Source: an uncultured Chitinophagales bacterium | Lineage (GTDB): Bacteria; Bacteroidota; Bacteroidia; Chitinophagales; Chitinophagaceae | Direction of reading: 5' to 3' | Assembly (NCBI GenBank): GCA_946886475.1 | Contig: CAMPIQ010000031.1 | Coordinates: 1 to 27,407, forward strand | DNA length: 27,407 bases | Part shown: positions 16,792 through 26,449 of the stretch, piece after piece | Layout of the letters: every line of letters begins with the position of its first letter | How positions within the stretch are numbered: the stretch's first letter is position 1 | Notes under the pieces: generated by a model | What the model saw: the letters and a program-made list of their open reading frames with translations, nothing else | The model's database searches: none | What the model was told of the DNA's origin: nothing | Translations under genes and position numbers: made by a program

Positions 16792-19626
16792 TTAAAATTC
16801 AAGATCCCGGTTCAATGCCCGGATATCGTTATTATAGAAATTGAATGAAAAAGAAATGGTTTTTAAGAATCTGTTTTTAGTGATCGTAGATTTAAAATAA
16901 TCGCTGTACACGTTGTTATAGAACAAGGGAATATAAATATTGATCATTTCATTGAAAAGCGGAATATGAAACCCCATGTCAAATAAAAAACGGTCATCTT
17001 CAGCATCCTTCTCCCATGCGTCAGCATAGGTTCCAATATCCAGGAACAACCTTAATGGAATTTTTACAGGGAGTAATGATAGCGGATTTATCTTATCAGG
17101 TAAAGTTGAATTCAGGTTGATGGCCGTAAGCCAGCGGTCCGTCTTGCCAATTTTATTGGCTAACAGGTCAGTGCGTACCTTGAATCCGCCATCGCGGATC
17201 ATGATCTGCTGGCTTTCAAGTCCTTCAAAATGATTTCTTCCCATAAAATAATCGGAGTAAGTATAGTCTTCATATCCTTTGGGTCCTGTCATGTTTAATA
17301 GATACCTGTCATTATCAAATTGTTTCCTGATAGTTTTCCCATTTAAGTAAAAGAAACCTCCGGCAAAAAATCTTAATTGCAAACCACCTTTTCTATAATT
17401 AAAATAATAATGGGTGGTAATGGAAGGCCGGATAAAATCCTGTGCCTGTTCTGCCTGCACAGTAAGGTTAAATGGGTACAGAGCCCTGAAATTTTCATAA
17501 ACAAACATCAACTGATTCAGGTATCTGCCTTTTTTGGGAAGCATATAGCGAAGAAATAAACTTGTGTCTGTTCCGGAAATGGTGGTGTCAGGGAAGATAC
17601 GCAGCGAGGCTTCTTTAATCAGGTAAGTTTTCCATAGAATAAACCTGTTAATAGTACTTCTCGGATCTTTCTCACGGAATGTTAGTTTGATACCTGGTAC
17701 TAATTTCCGGTACCGCATAAATAATTTTCTTCCGGCTGTATCTTTAAAATCGTCCATGGTAAATAGCGAACCATTCAGGAAAATGTCTGTTTTACGAATG
17801 GCGCCTCCGGTTATTATGCTGTAATTCATTCTGGATAAACCTGCAATGTTTTTAGAGCCGGTTGCATACATTGGGGTAAACAGGAAATTGAATTTGGTGG
17901 GGGGTAGTTTATAATTACTTATTGCAGCGCCGGCCATCAGCCTGTCATAACTATTTACACCAATGGCCGGAGTTAATAGTAATATATTCTTTTGCGGGTT
18001 GTGCAGATAACTTTTAATGGAGTGTTTTATTAAAGGACTTACTATTTGAAAACCTTCAGACACCGGTAGTGGAACTTTATATAACGCATCAATGTACTGA
18101 CTGGCATTTTCGGGAGTATATGTTTTTAAAAGATGGATAAAATCAGCAGGCTGCGGATGTTTGAATTTCCAGGTCCGGAAATATACCTGCATCATTTCAC
18201 GGAATGATTTTTCCCCTATGCGGGCTTCAATTTCCTGTAGCCAGGTAGCGGTTCGGTGATAAGCTACAAGGCTATAATTTGATGTGCTGAATAATTGAGA
18301 TTTTGTTTCTATAGGTTGTGCCGTTCTCCGTTTTGCTTTTGTGAGATAAAAAAAGGTCTCCATCCTGCTTTCTTTACCATACCGGCTATCCATGTATTTA
18401 TATTCATAAAAGCTGTTGATACCTTCATCCATCCAGGGATGGTCCCTTTCATTGCTTCCTAATATTGTCTGGAACCAGTTATGTCCAACTTCATGTGCTA
18501 TCAGCCTGTCAAGGTCTTTTTCCGAATCTACAGGCGCAAGCAGAGTGATGGTTGGGTATTCCATTCCTCCGCCAAAACTTTCAGGTCCGTGTACAACACT
18601 GATTGTGTTATATGGATATTCGGCCACTTCATTGGAATAAAAACGTAAAGCATCTTTGAGATAATTAAAACCGTTATCCCATAGCTTGAAATTTTCCCTA
18701 GTATAATAAGTAAATAATTCCACCACTTTGCCAGAGGGCAGCCTGCATGTATCCATATGAACTTTGAACCGCTTGTCAGCAAACCATGCAAAATCAGGAA
18801 CATGTTCCTGCAGATAGCGGAGCGTTTTTGTGCCGGATGAAGATGTGGGATATTGTTGCGTTATTTTTTTTGAAGGCGTATTACTATTTTTTTTAATTAT
18901 TGTTGTAACCGGTTCCCATGAAAATTCTTTTCTAGTCCTGAGCCAGTCTTTTTCTTCCTCATTTTGCAGTTCACCTGTTGCAGCAATAACATAATTTGAA
19001 GGCACTGTTATCCTTACGTCAAAGCTTCCGAATTCACTATAAAACTCACCCTGGTCAAGATAAGGCATCGGATGCCATCCATTATGGTCGTACACGGCGG
19101 GTTTTGGATACCATTGCGTCAGTTGAAAGGTTTCCCCATCATAACCCCCTCTTGAAAAATTATAGGGAAGTTTTACATGGAAAGGAGTAGTGATCTCAAT
19201 TTGCTGCTGTGGAGGTAATGGTTCGGGCAACAGCACCCTGATGATATCTATGTGCCGGGGATGATCTTCAGTTTTAGCTGTTGATCCGTTCACTTTAAAA
19301 TCCAGGCGATTGATATAACCTCTTTCCTCCTTTGAGGAAAAATAAAATGCTGTATTGCCATTTTCAATCAACTGGTCGCTAAAGGCAGTCAGATCATTTT
19401 TATATGCATTGGGCCAGAGATGAAACCAGATATAATCTAAAGTGTCGGGAGAGTTATTGAAATAGATGATTTTTTCAAATGCATCAAGTGATTTTTCCTT
19501 ATCATTAAGCGTAACGTCGATAATGTAATTGACCCTTTGTTGCCAGTACTGCGAATAAGCCTGGCATATAAAACAGAAGCTTATGAAAAGGGCAATCAGT
19601 TTTTTCAACAGAATATATTTTTTCAA
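16792..19626 (-). CDS. Secreted M1-family metallopeptidase with barrel-like C-terminal half
   Basis: The 944-aa protein has a signal peptide (about 1-25, hydrophobic core LIALFISFCFICQAYS). An aminopeptidase N-like beta domain contains IDVTLNDKEKSLDAFEKIIY. The catalytic domain carries GGGMEY at 352-357 (counterpart of GxMEN) and zinc site HEVGH at 378-382 with third ligand Glu401 in WMDEG, the exact HExxH-18-E spacing. It is therefore probably an active zinc aminopeptidase. From about residue 552 the sequence changes to alternating aromatic/polar strands (GVNSYDRLMAGAAISNYKLP; FDMGFHIPLFNEMINIYIPL) and ends in Phe, suggesting an outer-membrane beta-barrel. Surface location is inference. It lies 22 bp after the sugar transferase gene. 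Confidence 0.85.
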   Translation of the reverse strand: MKKYILLKKLIALFISFCFICQAYSQYWQQRVNYIIDVTLNDKEKSLDAFEKIIYFNNSPDTLDYIWFHLWPNAYKNDLTAFSDQLIENGNTAFYFSSKEERGYINRLDFKVNGSTAKTEDHPRHIDIIRVLLPEPLPPQQQIEITTPFHVKLPYNFSRGGYDGETFQLTQWYPKPAVYDHNGWHPMPYLDQGEFYSEFGSFDVRITVPSNYVIAATGELQNEEEKDWLRTRKEFSWEPVTTIIKKNSNTPSKKITQQYPTSSSGTKTLRYLQEHVPDFAWFADKRFKVHMDTCRLPSGKVVELFTYYTRENFKLWDNGFNYLKDALRFYSNEVAEYPYNTISVVHGPESFGGGMEYPTITLLAPVDSEKDLDRLIAHEVGHNWFQTILGSNERDHPWMDEGINSFYEYKYMDSRYGKESRMETFFYLTKAKRRTAQPIETKSQLFSTSNYSLVAYHRTATWLQEIEARIGEKSFREMMQVYFRTWKFKHPQPADFIHLLKTYTPENASQYIDALYKVPLPVSEGFQIVSPLIKHSIKSYLHNPQKNILLLTPAIGVNSYDRLMAGAAISNYKLPPTKFNFLFTPMYATGSKNIAGLSRMNYSIITGGAIRKTDIFLNGSLFTMDDFKDTAGRKLFMRYRKLVPGIKLTFREKDPRSTINRFILWKTYLIKEASLRIFPDTTISGTDTSLFLRYMLPKKGRYLNQLMFVYENFRALYPFNLTVQAEQAQDFIRPSITTHYYFNYRKGGLQLRFFAGGFFYLNGKTIRKQFDNDRYLLNMTGPKGYEDYTYSDYFMGRNHFEGLESQQIMIRDGGFKVRTDLLANKIGKTDRWLTAINLNSTLPDKINPLSLLPVKIPLRLFLDIGTYADAWEKDAEDDRFLFDMGFHIPLFNEMINIYIPLFYNNVYSDYFKSTITKNRFLKTISFSFNFYNNDIRALNRDLEF

Positions 19627-19648
19627 AAATATATCCTGAAAAGCACAA

Positions 19649-21049
19649 TCACTTGCCTTTTCCTAGGAAAATGATCCGGAGTGTGTGGATCATGATCTTA
19701 AAATCAAGCATAAGCGATATGTTCTCGATATAAACAAGGTCAAATTTGCTTCTTTCTATCATCTCTCCAACGTTTTCGGCATATCCAAATTGCACCATTC
19801 CCCAGGATGTAAGTCCGGGCTTCACTTTCAACAGATATTTGTAATAGGGAAATTGTAAAATGATCTGTTCAATATAAAATCTTCTTTCGGGCCGGGGTCC
19901 TACAAGGCTCATTTCACCCAACAGGATATTTGCAAGTTGCGGAAGTTCATCAAGTCTCCATTTTCGCATTACTTTACCCCAATTAGTAATTCTGGGATCA
20001 TGATCTGAAGAAAGAGCAGGGCCATTTTTTTCCGCATCAACCATCATCGAACGGAATTTATACATAGCAAAAGGCTTCCCTTTAAAGCCAATCCTTTCCT
20101 GTGTATAGAATATGGGACCTTTAGAAGATAATGCCACCCTGATGGCAATGTAAATAAGGAATGGCAGTAAGATTACCAATGATATCAGGGCAGCGCCTAT
20201 ATCGATCACACGTTTTATGTTTTGCTGCCACTCAGGCATAAGTCCTGTGTGTAAATCTATAAGTACTGCACCAAGAACATTGCTTGTTTTTACTGATCCT
20301 GACAGGATATCAAGTGTATTTGCCTGTATTTTAATGGCCACATCTTTTTCAGAAAGACGGTTGATCACTTTACCAATAAGTTCCTGTTCAGAGCGGTCTA
20401 TGGCTAATACAACAAGCCGCAGCTGGTTTTGGTCAATTATGCTTTCCAGTTCATTTATGTGTCCAATTCTTGGAAGGTATTTTTGTGTGGCCGTTCTTTC
20501 CTGTTCGCTGATTGCAATATATCCTGCAGCATAAAATCCTTCCACTTCCAGTTTCTTTTCAGCTTCTTTATAGATATGGAGTGCATTCTCATAATTTCCA
20601 ATGATCGCAGCTTTAAACCTGATGTTTTTTGTCAGCATTTGATTCTTTGCAATGCTCAATATTAAAAGTCGTCCCGTAATGGTAAGTGCAAATTGAATGA
20701 GGAACAGGCTGCCCAGGGCAGCGTAATAATAATTGTAATCATTATTTATATCATCAAGCAAAAATGAAAAGAACAGGATGATAACGCCAACCAGGTTGCA
20801 TATAAAAGTATTTGTGAATTCAGTAAGACGGGATTTCTTATAGATGGAATTATAGCTGCCGATCAGAGCATATAAAATATTCCATCCCAATGGAATGAAA
20901 ACTATGGCCATCCAGAACTTATCGTCTGTAACCGGGTCCTGGTCAAGTATGCTTTTCCTCACGAAAAAGAACAGCGACCATGCTATGGCTGCGGTAACAT
21001 AGTCCGATAATGCATACCAGAAGGGATGAATATTTGATTTGAATATCAT
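19649..21049 (-). CDS. Polyprenyl-phosphate sugar phosphotransferase (WcaJ/WbaP-like)
   Basis: The 466-aa inner-membrane enzyme should transfer a sugar phosphate from a nucleotide sugar to undecaprenyl phosphate, starting exopolysaccharide, capsule or O-antigen units. It has about four N-terminal membrane helices (within residues 10-140) and a central nucleotide-binding-like domain ([20 protein letters not shown]). A fifth hydrophobic segment follows (about 275-300, [20 protein letters not shown]), then the bacterial sugar transferase domain. That domain shows [20 protein letters not shown], the catalytic Asp367-Glu368 pair in WRLDELPQL, and GPRP at 384-387. The domain order is that of large PGPTs. 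The sugar cannot be read from sequence. Start and the upstream stop overlap as ATGA. Confidence 0.92.
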   Translation of the reverse strand: MIFKSNIHPFWYALSDYVTAAIAWSLFFFVRKSILDQDPVTDDKFWMAIVFIPLGWNILYALIGSYNSIYKKSRLTEFTNTFICNLVGVIILFFSFLLDDINNDYNYYYAALGSLFLIQFALTITGRLLILSIAKNQMLTKNIRFKAAIIGNYENALHIYKEAEKKLEVEGFYAAGYIAISEQERTATQKYLPRIGHINELESIIDQNQLRLVVLAIDRSEQELIGKVINRLSEKDVAIKIQANTLDILSGSVKTSNVLGAVLIDLHTGLMPEWQQNIKRVIDIGAALISLVILLPFLIYIAIRVALSSKGPIFYTQERIGFKGKPFAMYKFRSMMVDAEKNGPALSSDHDPRITNWGKVMRKWRLDELPQLANILLGEMSLVGPRPERRFYIEQIILQFPYYKYLLKVKPGLTSWGMVQFGYAENVGEMIERSKFDLVYIENISLMLDFKIMIHTLRIIFLGKGK

Positions 21050-22029
21050 GCAGGCTTTGGCGCAGGATTATTGTGACTGATCTTTTGAAGGATCTGGTGG
21101 GCTACTTCCAAAGCCCTGTATCCGTCAATTTCATTCACTATGGGTTGAGTGTTGTTTTTTATTGCACTAACAAATTCTTCAAGTTCTCTTTTGATAGCAT
21201 TTACCTCAGGTACCTGTGGACTCGCAATAGCTATGGTTTTCGTTCCATTGGGCGTATCTATATCAAATGCAAATGCTTTATCATCGCCCGGACCTTTCAG
21301 TTTAATAACTTCTGTTTTCTTATCAAGAAAGTCGATACCTATGTATGCATCTTTCTGAAAGAGCCTGATCTTGCGCATTTTCTTCATTGAAATTCGGCTG
21401 GAAGTAAGATTGGCCACACAGCCATTATTGAATTCAAGTCTTACGTTGGCAATGTCGGGTGTGTCGGTCATAACCGCCACTCCGCTTGCATGAATATTTT
21501 TAACCTCACTTTTTACCAGACTTAATATAACATCAATATCATGTATCATCAGGTCCAGTATCACACTCACCTCAGTTCCTCTTGGATTGAATTGTGCAAG
21601 CCTGTGCACTTCAATGAACATGGGGTCAAGGTCCAGATCTTTGGCAGCCAGGAAAGCAGGATTGAATCTTTCTACATGTCCCACCTGGAATTTGATCTTT
21701 GATTCCTGTACAAGTTTCAGGAGCGACCGCGCTTCTTCCATATTGTGAGCCATGGGCTTTTCAACAAATACATGTTTCCCTTTCTTAATTGCTTTTTCGC
21801 ATATACCAAAATGGTATTGGGTTGGTGTTACAATATCCACGGCCTCGGAGGCATCTATCAGTTCATCCTGGTTAAGAAACCGCCTGATGCCATATTTTGA
21901 AACCACTTCATTTGCAATTTGGTCGTCCGGATCAAAAAAGCCGGTTAATTCAACATCCGGTATGTCTTTCCAGTTGTTCAAATGATATTTTCCCAAGTGT
22001 CCTGTACCGAATACACCCAATTTTAGCAT
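21046..22029 (-). CDS. Gfo/Idh/MocA-family NAD(P)-dependent oxidoreductase
   Basis: The 327-aa protein has the Rossmann dinucleotide motif [12 protein letters not shown] (5-16), the Glu-Lys-Pro signature at 90-92 (FVEKPMAHN), and the catalytic segment [11 protein letters not shown] with Asp159 and His163. It is a cytoplasmic sugar dehydrogenase of this family, which oxidises or reduces (nucleotide) sugars. It is the first gene of the envelope operon and overlaps the sugar transferase by 4 nt, so it likely modifies a nucleotide sugar for glycan or LPS synthesis. The family includes UDP-GlcNAc 3-dehydrogenases, but the substrate is not determined here. A TAnnTTTG box ends 5 nt before the ATG. 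Confidence 0.85.
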   Translation of the reverse strand: MLKLGVFGTGHLGKYHLNNWKDIPDVELTGFFDPDDQIANEVVSKYGIRRFLNQDELIDASEAVDIVTPTQYHFGICEKAIKKGKHVFVEKPMAHNMEEARSLLKLVQESKIKFQVGHVERFNPAFLAAKDLDLDPMFIEVHRLAQFNPRGTEVSVILDLMIHDIDVILSLVKSEVKNIHASGVAVMTDTPDIANVRLEFNNGCVANLTSSRISMKKMRKIRLFQKDAYIGIDFLDKKTEVIKLKGPGDDKAFAFDIDTPNGTKTIAIASPQVPEVNAIKRELEEFVSAIKNNTQPIVNEIDGYRALEVAHQILQKISHNNPAPKPA

Positions 22030-22033
22030 GCTT

Positions 22034-22041
22034 CAAAGATA
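22034..22041 (-). promoter_or_regulatory. Candidate -7 box for the envelope operon
   Basis: On the minus strand this reads TATCTTTG, an exact TAnnTTTG. It ends only 5 nt before the start codon at 22029-22027, so initiation would fall on or beside the A of ATG and give a leaderless mRNA. No TTG is found about 19 nt further upstream. Confidence 0.5.
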
Positions 22042-22071
22042 GGGAAGGGAAAATGAAGGATGATACCAGGA

Positions 22072-22089
22072 GGATGATGAAAATCATCC
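22072..22089. repeat. Small perfect hairpin upstream of the Gfo/Idh gene
   Basis: GGATGAT (22072-22078) and ATCATCC (22083-22089) form a 7-bp stem with a GAAA loop on the plus strand. It lies 43 bp upstream of the divergent Gfo/Idh start. No U-tract directly follows on either strand. The role is unknown. Confidence 0.35.
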
Positions 22090-22164
22090 GGTTTTGAAGT
22101 TGATTTTTTTATATGGCAGTTGCAGGGAATTCTTTTACAAATATCTTTTCTTTGCTTTAATGGC

Positions 22165-22430
22165 TCAGGGGTAATTGGTATATTACTTATTGCCCTTGCT
22201 TACGGCGCAGGTGCCAGATGGAAGAAAGGCCTTGCACAGGTAATCATCGGAACCCTGATCAGATATTATTCCTTACGCTTGTGGTAGTACCCGTGATGTA
22301 TGCCATATTTGACAAAATACTTTCAAAACTAAATAAGGGTAAGAATAAACAACCGGTAACAGAGCTGATGAATGCATCTTATAAATTGAAAGTACCACAT
22401 GAGAAAGTATTTGATCCATCACATATTTAA
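22165..22430 (+). pseudogene. Degenerate C-terminal tail of an RND efflux transporter
   Basis: Two reading frames together spell the end of an RND (AcrB/CzcA-type) pump. From about 22168 one frame gives GVIGILLIALAYGAGARWKK and GLAQVIIGTLI. The next-but-one frame, from about 22257, continues LFLTLVVVPVMYAIFDKI. In intact pumps these blocks are contiguous (roughly ...GAGAEWKNGLAW-IGG--SS-LTLVVVPV-Y...). A frameshift, one base lost or two gained, near 22256-22265 separates them, and the rest of the roughly 1000-aa protein is missing. The 70-codon open frame at 22218-22430 is therefore a remnant and not a gene. No partner MFP or TolC gene lies nearby. Confidence 0.75.
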
Positions 22431-22476
22431 CTGCGAAATGTTCTTTAAGTTACAATGGTTATAATTAGGTTTCAGG

Positions 22477-22498
22477 CAGGAGGGCTACGGCCCTCCTG
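22477..22498 (+). repeat. GC-rich hairpin upstream of the flavin oxidoreductase
   Basis: CAGGAGGGC (22477-22485) pairs perfectly with GCCCTCCTG (22490-22498) around TACG. There is no U-tract (AACATTTG follows), so it is not a typical intrinsic terminator. It lies 25 bp before the next ATG. It may be the remains of the RND gene's terminator or a leader hairpin. Confidence 0.5.
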
Positions 22499-22523
22499 AA
22501 CATTTGATGATGAAATTAAGTAT

Positions 22524-23537
22524 ATGAAAAAACAATTGAGTGAGATACCGGTTTCTGTTTTAGACCTGGCCATAATAAGGCAGGGAGATCATTCAGCAGG
22601 AGATGCCTTTGAGAGAAGCCTTTTATACGCAAAGCATGCAGAAAGTCTGGGCTACAGGCGTTATTGGTTTGCAGAGCATCATAATATGGAAAGTGTGGCT
22701 TCATCAGCTACTGCTGTTTTGATTGGTTTTGTTGCCGGTGGAACAGAAAAAATAAGGGTTGGTTCCGGAGGAGTAATGTTGCCAAACCATGCTCCTTTGA
22801 TTGTTGCCGAACAATTCGGAACCCTGGCGTCTATTTATCCCGGCAGGATAGACCTTGGTGTTGGAAGGGCTCCCGGAACAGATGCCATGACATCCTTTGC
22901 CTTACGAAGAAATTTAAAAGGGGATATAAATGAGTTCCCTAACGATGTGGTTGAACTTATCAATTATCTGGGACCATCAGAAAACCAGTCCAAAGTAAAA
23001 GCCATACCCGGCATGGGAACTCAGGTGCCTGTGTGGTTGCTTGGTTCAAGCACTTTTAGTGCACAGCTTTCCGGTATGCTGGGTCTTCCCTTTGCTTTTG
23101 CATCACATTTTGCTCCGGCTCAGTTGCATGAAGCACTGAAAGTTTACCGCTCTCATTTTAAACCTTCTCAATTCCTGGAACAGCCTTATGTTATGGCATG
23201 TGTGAATGCCATCATTGCCGGCACTGATGAAGAAGCACAACGCTTTGCTACCTCATTCTATCAGATGTTTCTTGGCATTTTCAGAAATGAGAGAAAGCCG
23301 CTACCTCCACCGGTTGATTCAATGGAAGGGATCTGGACTGAAAGGGAAAAACTGGGTGTGATGCAAATGATGGAATATTCGTTTATCGGAAATATTGATA
23401 CCGTAAAGAACGGGTTGCAGAATTTTTTAGAGATCACCGGGATTGATGAGATCATGATAGCCTCCAATGTTTATGATATGAATGCAAAGAAGCGGTCTAT
23501 GGAATGGATATCCTCGCTGTTTCACAAATCAATATAA
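22524..23537 (+). CDS. LLM-class (luciferase-like) flavin-dependent oxidoreductase, YhbW-like
   Basis: The 337-aa protein is a bacterial luciferase-like TIM-barrel monooxygenase of the YhbW-like group. Evidence is the opening strand [15 protein letters not shown], the flavin-site block [20 protein letters not shown] (EHHN at 51-54), [20 protein letters not shown], and [16 protein letters not shown] (105-120). Later [20 protein letters not shown] and [11 protein letters not shown] complete the barrel. These enzymes use reduced flavin and oxygen on small organic substrates; the substrate is unknown and family members are often unassigned. No flavin reductase is adjacent. It stands alone between a pseudogene and a histidine kinase. 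Start is ATG at 22524 with no clear Shine-Dalgarno. Confidence 0.9.
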   Translation: MKKQLSEIPVSVLDLAIIRQGDHSAGDAFERSLLYAKHAESLGYRRYWFAEHHNMESVASSATAVLIGFVAGGTEKIRVGSGGVMLPNHAPLIVAEQFGTLASIYPGRIDLGVGRAPGTDAMTSFALRRNLKGDINEFPNDVVELINYLGPSENQSKVKAIPGMGTQVPVWLLGSSTFSAQLSGMLGLPFAFASHFAPAQLHEALKVYRSHFKPSQFLEQPYVMACVNAIIAGTDEEAQRFATSFYQMFLGIFRNERKPLPPPVDSMEGIWTEREKLGVMQMMEYSFIGNIDTVKNGLQNFLEITGIDEIMIASNVYDMNAKKRSMEWISSLFHKSI

Positions 23538-23661
23538 ACTGAAAAGGCATGAGTTGATGATTGTTGTTTGCTGCTTTGGCACTTTATACATATCCTTATC
23601 CTTTGCAGGCGGATTCAAAGTGCTGAAGAATCTTGTTATTTTGTACCATTGCTAAACCAAT

Positions 23662-25593
23662 ATGCGACAATTAAAATCTGATCTGGGGCTGTTTGCTGAA
23701 CTTTATGATGTTCAGCCACAGGCCATATTCTGGATGCAGCCATTGTTTAACGAAGAAGGCAGCGAAATAATTGATTTTGAATATAGCTATTCAAATGAAG
23801 AAGGCTTCAAATATCTCAACATTGAACGGTCCGCACTTAAGGGGATCACAGTGCTCAATACGCCAACATTAAATGATGAACTCCGGGCCGGGGTGTTTCA
23901 GGATATGATGAAAGTGTATAGGTCCGGTACAAGGTCTGAATCTTCAATGTTCAATCCTGTTTTAAATAAATATGCGCGTATTCTGCGGTCGAAGCTAAGA
24001 AACGGGGTCCTGAATATTGTACAGGATATCACCGAAGAAAGACGGATCATTTTGCAACTGGAAGAACAGGCCAGGCTGTTAAATGAACAAAAAATACTAC
24101 TTGATAACATCCTAAAAAATTCCTCCAATGGCATTTCGGTCAGCGAGGTTTTCAGGGATGAAAAAGGAAAAGTAGTAGATGCCACCACTATCATGGCAAA
24201 TGATGCGGCTGTAAAATATACAGGTTTGCCGCGGGAAATATTTCTTACTAAAAAGGCAACTGAGATTGAGCCCGGCATTATTGGTTCCCCCTATTACCAG
24301 GCCTGCATCAACACACTTGAAACCGGTGATCCGTTTGTGATGCAATACTTTGTGGAAGCTTCAGGCAGGTGGCTCGAACTTACGGTTTCGAAACTGGATT
24401 ATAATCATCTTATTCACATATTTACGGATGTAACGCCTGTTAAAGAAGTTCAGCTTCAGCTGGAAAAAGCAGCAAACACACTTAAATCTGTTTTTGATTT
24501 TGCCCAAACCGGCATGTTCACGTTCAATCCTGAATACAATAACAATGGAGAGATAATTGATTTCAGGTTTGGAATGGTCAATTCCACTTTAGCAGGAATA
24601 GCCGGTTTATTACCTGGTGAACTGGAAGGGGAAAAAGGAGGAAAGTGGTTCCCTGGTTACCTTAAAAACGGAGAGTTCGATCTTTATAAACAATGTTTTG
24701 AAACAGGCGAGCCACAAAGGAAAGAACTGCATTACCATTTTAATGAAAAAGATTATTTTCTCGATCTCCAATGTGTAAAGATCGGCGAGCAATTGCTGGT
24801 TACCATGACTGATCATACCACACTTCGCAAATCGCAACTTGAATTGGAGCAAACCATTAAGGCTCTTAAGCTTTCCAATACCAATCTGGAAGATTTTGCC
24901 CATGCAGCCTCGCACGACCTTAAAGAGCCTTTAAGAAAGATCCGCACATTTACAGACAGGTTGAAGGGGACATTTGAAGATAAAATGACTGAAGGGGAGC
25001 TTGCATTATTCAGGCGGATAGAGGTGGCCGCTGAACGCATGCAATTACTGGTTGATGATCTGCTTGAATTCTCCCATGTAAGTGAAAGCCCGCAAAAGAC
25101 GGAGACAGTGAACCTTAATGAAAAGGTTGAACGTGTATTGGCAGACCTTGAACTGCCTATCGAAGAAAAAGGTGCAAAGATCAAAATGGATGCCTTGCCA
25201 ACTTTGAAAGGCAACCGAAGGCAGTTGCAGCAATTATTTCAAAATTTGATCAGCAATGCACTGAAGTACAGTAAGCCCGGAGTTGTACCGGATATCTCAA
25301 TCAGGTATAAAGTTATCAGAGGTGAAGAAGCTGAAGTAATGGTTCTGCAGGACCACAGGGATCAGATGTTTCACCTGATAGAGATCATTGACAATGGTAT
25401 CGGCTTTGAACAGGAATACGCTGAGCAGATATTTAAAATGTTTCAGCGGCTTCATGGTAAATCGGAATATTCAGGAACCGGTATTGGTTTGCCCATTGCA
25501 AGAAAAGTGGTAGAAAATCATAACGGCTATATATGGGCGAAAAGTGAACCAGGCAAAGGCGCCACATTTTCTGTATTGTTACCTGTAACATAA
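23662..25593 (+). CDS. Soluble multi-PAS sensor histidine kinase
   Basis: The 643-aa protein has three PAS-like regions (about 8-115, 145-270 and 275-395) joined by coiled-coil linkers such as ILQLEEQARLLNEQ. The HisKA domain has the phosphoacceptor His418 in AASHDLKEPLRK. The HATPase domain shows the N box with Asn528 and Asn532, the G1 box DNGIG at 577-581 with Asp577, and the G2 box GTGIGL at 605-610. No membrane span or signal peptide is visible, so it probably senses a cytoplasmic cue. The DLKEPLRK form resembles bacteriophytochrome-type kinases, but no GAF/PHY domain or chromophore Cys is present. No response regulator is encoded in the window, so its partner is elsewhere. Confidence 0.92.
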   Translation: MRQLKSDLGLFAELYDVQPQAIFWMQPLFNEEGSEIIDFEYSYSNEEGFKYLNIERSALKGITVLNTPTLNDELRAGVFQDMMKVYRSGTRSESSMFNPVLNKYARILRSKLRNGVLNIVQDITEERRIILQLEEQARLLNEQKILLDNILKNSSNGISVSEVFRDEKGKVVDATTIMANDAAVKYTGLPREIFLTKKATEIEPGIIGSPYYQACINTLETGDPFVMQYFVEASGRWLELTVSKLDYNHLIHIFTDVTPVKEVQLQLEKAANTLKSVFDFAQTGMFTFNPEYNNNGEIIDFRFGMVNSTLAGIAGLLPGELEGEKGGKWFPGYLKNGEFDLYKQCFETGEPQRKELHYHFNEKDYFLDLQCVKIGEQLLVTMTDHTTLRKSQLELEQTIKALKLSNTNLEDFAHAASHDLKEPLRKIRTFTDRLKGTFEDKMTEGELALFRRIEVAAERMQLLVDDLLEFSHVSESPQKTETVNLNEKVERVLADLELPIEEKGAKIKMDALPTLKGNRRQLQQLFQNLISNALKYSKPGVVPDISIRYKVIRGEEAEVMVLQDHRDQMFHLIEIIDNGIGFEQEYAEQIFKMFQRLHGKSEYSGTGIGLPIARKVVENHNGYIWAKSEPGKGATFSVLLPVT

Positions 25594-25718
25594 AATAAAG
25601 GCTTTATAATAACATTGGATATTTACAGATCATTTCATAGCTTTTAGCGAGGTTGTATGTTGTTGACCGTACCATTTGGAACATAGCGGCTCTTTAAACC
25701 AAAGCAAGATGCGTAATT

Positions 25719-26290
25719 ATGTAAAAAGTTCAATGTACTGGTATGCTTATGTATGCTGAATGGTTTTTTATTCGGACAAGCCGAAAGTATTGATGCATTC
25801 ATAGACCTGCAGATGCAAAAAAGAAAGATCCCCGGTTTGCAGTTGGCGATGGATATGGTGCGGATAAAGAAGTTGTCATCAATGCTGCCAGAAGCTACCG
25901 TTATTTTTTCTTTTCCTCCTTCCCTGCAAACAGCAGCAGGCATGAGTTCTACAGCAACCGAGATAGCTGAATGGATCATCGGGTTACAAAGCCTGCAGAT
26001 ACTGAAATTAAGATCAAGCCTTGATGCGCTTTGGTCGCCGGCAATCCTGAATAATGGAAGTACCGGCGGTTTCAATAGATTGTTAAATGGTTATGCAGCC
26101 GGCTGGCCTGTCATTAAAAGAACCCATCACCCTGTGGTGGCTGTTGGGGGGAGGAAGATCAGCACTATTTATTTATCCGGAAGATGATCTCACCATCATT
26201 GTACTTACTAATTTGGCCTGAGGTTCACCGGATGTGTTCATAGTTGAAATAGCCAGGTTTTATTTGCCTGACATGAAAAAATTGAATTAA
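25719..26290 (+). pseudogene. Degraded serine hydrolase (beta-lactamase family) gene
   Basis: Pieces of a secreted serine hydrolase are in order but broken. A signal-peptide-like stretch (KFNVLVCLCMLNGFLFGQA) and SIDAFIDLQMQKRKIPGLQL lead directly into a late block, SFPPSLQTAAGMSSTATEIA. The region with the catalytic SxxK and YxN is therefore deleted. NNGSTGGFNRLLNGYAAGWP and HHPVVAVGG follow, then a frameshift near 26150. After it another frame reads RSALFIYPEDDLTIIVLTNL, a TGA stop (26218-26220), and GSPDVFIVEIARFYLPDMKK to TAA at 26290. The 144-codon open frame at 25753-26187 is part of this relic. The start is also damaged: the likely ATG at 25719 is followed at once by a stop in frame. 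Together these features argue against function. Confidence 0.82.
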
Positions 26291-26449
26291 ATTATACTGT
26301 TTTGGGATTTGAAAATGATGGGTAAAAAAATTCACAGAAATGGCCATTCAAAAGGCTGCCCAGTCCGGCATAATTCATTATTAATAAGTATTTATAACTA
26401 ATTATCATTTGTGTTAGATATATGCTGAATAAAAATTTATTATTGGGAA

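Noticed and set aside
22218..22430. A 70-aa small membrane protein gene
   Set aside because: Its sequence is the tail of an RND pump whose preceding residues lie in another frame; annotated as a pseudogene.
23606..23643. TATCCTTTG and TATTTTG as promoters for the histidine kinase
   Set aside because: Both deviate in spacing from TAnnTTTG (three or one intervening bases) and no -33 element supports them.
25753..26187. A 144-aa intact protein
   Set aside because: It lacks the catalytic region of its family, and family sequence continues after a frameshift and a stop; annotated as part of a pseudogene.
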